This document shows, in pieces, positions 5,376-5,566 of a stretch of 5,566 nucleotides of DNA; position 1 is the stretch's first letter; each line of letters begins with the position of its first letter. The position numbers and the translations under genes were made by a program. The notes under the pieces were generated by a model. The model did no database searches and was not told where the DNA came from. It saw only the letters and a list, made by a program, of their open reading frames with translations. The stretch lies in contig JAIZWN010000521.1 of the NCBI GenBank assembly GCA_020443945.1, positions 1-5,566 of the forward strand. Direction: 5' to 3'. This DNA is from Candidatus Thiosymbion ectosymbiont of Robbea hypermnestra (lineage in GTDB: Bacteria > Pseudomonadota > Gammaproteobacteria > Chromatiales > Chromatiaceae).

Positions 5376-5427
5376 GGTGGTGTTGTAATTCTGTTGTCTC
5401 TGGGTATATACGCCGAATCCCGGAAAC
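5376..5427 (-). repeat. 52-bp interspersed repeat, copy 2 (inverted with copy 1)
   Basis: On the minus strand this reads GTTTCCGGGATTCGGCGTATATACCCAGAG... to CACCACC and matches 1880-1931 at 49 of 52 positions without gaps. It starts 33 bp after the antitoxin stop codon. The orientation relative to the upstream gene is opposite to that of copy 1, so it is not acting as a fixed-orientation terminator in both places. It lacks its own transposase. Confidence 0.9.
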
Positions 5428-5480
5428 AACCAAAACAGGTTACGGTTTTGTCGGCACGCGCGTCGCAGTATGCCAATAGG

Positions 5481-5517
5481 ACAGGATTAACAGGATTTTC
5501 TTAGATTTTCAGGATTA
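5481..5517 (+). repeat. Short AGGATT repeat cluster
   Basis: ACAGGATTA (5481-5489), ACAGGATTT (5490-5498) and TCAGGATTA (5509-5517) form two abutting copies and one offset copy, followed by a T run (5518-5523). I remember the same 'acaggattaacaggatttt' wording as a frequent intergenic repeat in unrelated environmental bacteria; this is not checked. Its origin and role are unknown. Confidence 0.55.
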
Positions 5518-5566
5518 TTTTTTGTGGGTTCTGAACGTTCGCCGCACGGTGACACTGTGTCCAAAA

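Larger units (their letters stand above)
5343..5566. other. Non-coding tail with interspersed repeats
   Basis: No gene is supported. The region contains a weak hairpin ACCCG/CGGGT (5361-5373), the 52-bp repeat copy 2, a CAAAAC/GTTTTG stem (5431-5436 and 5445-5450), the AGGATT repeat cluster, and a GACAC/GTGTC palindrome (5551-5561) at the window edge. None of the hairpins is followed at once by a T run, so no terminator for the toxin-antitoxin transcript can be named with confidence. Confidence 0.6.

Noticed and set aside
5481..5517. CRISPR-like array
   Set aside because: The units are 9 bp, abutting or irregularly spaced, with no unique spacers of even length.

Overview
The window is GC-rich DNA, apparently the chromosome of a gammaproteobacterium. 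The N-acetylglutamate synthase (ArgA) and glutaminyl-tRNA synthetase (GlnS) read through almost end to end against the E. coli proteins as I remember them. The high G+C, the abundance of short intergenic repeats, and the Rpn-like and RelE/Xre-type genes resemble Chromatiales-type or other sulfur- or methane-oxidising gammaproteobacteria. That placement is inference and was not tested.

Layout, left to right. Bases 1-243 are non-coding, lower in G+C, and packed with hairpins and short repeats. Bases 244-506 hold the wreck of a PD-(D/E)XK (Rpn-type) nuclease/transposase-like gene: its beginning and end are joined with the catalytic middle missing, and there is a frame break at a T run. It is followed after 6 nt by argA (513-1856). 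Next comes a 143-bp gap with a 52-bp repeat, then a convergent gene on the minus strand (2000-2605) for an uncharacterised membrane protein. A 256-bp divergent promoter region leads to glnS (2862-4553). Close behind glnS is a compact two-gene toxin-antitoxin module in toxin-first (HigBA-like) order (4599-4958 and 4962-5342). The last 224 bases are non-coding repeats.

The most notable structure is a pair of 52-bp repeats (49 of 52 identical) in inverted orientation at 1880-1931 and 5376-5427. They bracket exactly the membrane-protein gene, glnS and the toxin-antitoxin pair. They may be two copies of an interspersed intergenic element, or the ends of an invertible or once-mobile segment. The sequence alone cannot decide.

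Functionally the genes are mostly independent: arginine biosynthesis entry, tRNA charging with glutamine, a membrane protein of unknown role, and a growth-inhibition/autoregulation module. I see no complete phage, no intact insertion sequence, no CRISPR array and no tRNA or rRNA gene. No clearly new multi-gene system is visible. The items worth following up are the paired repeats, the collapsed nuclease gene, a strong palindrome in the glnS promoter and the unknown membrane protein.
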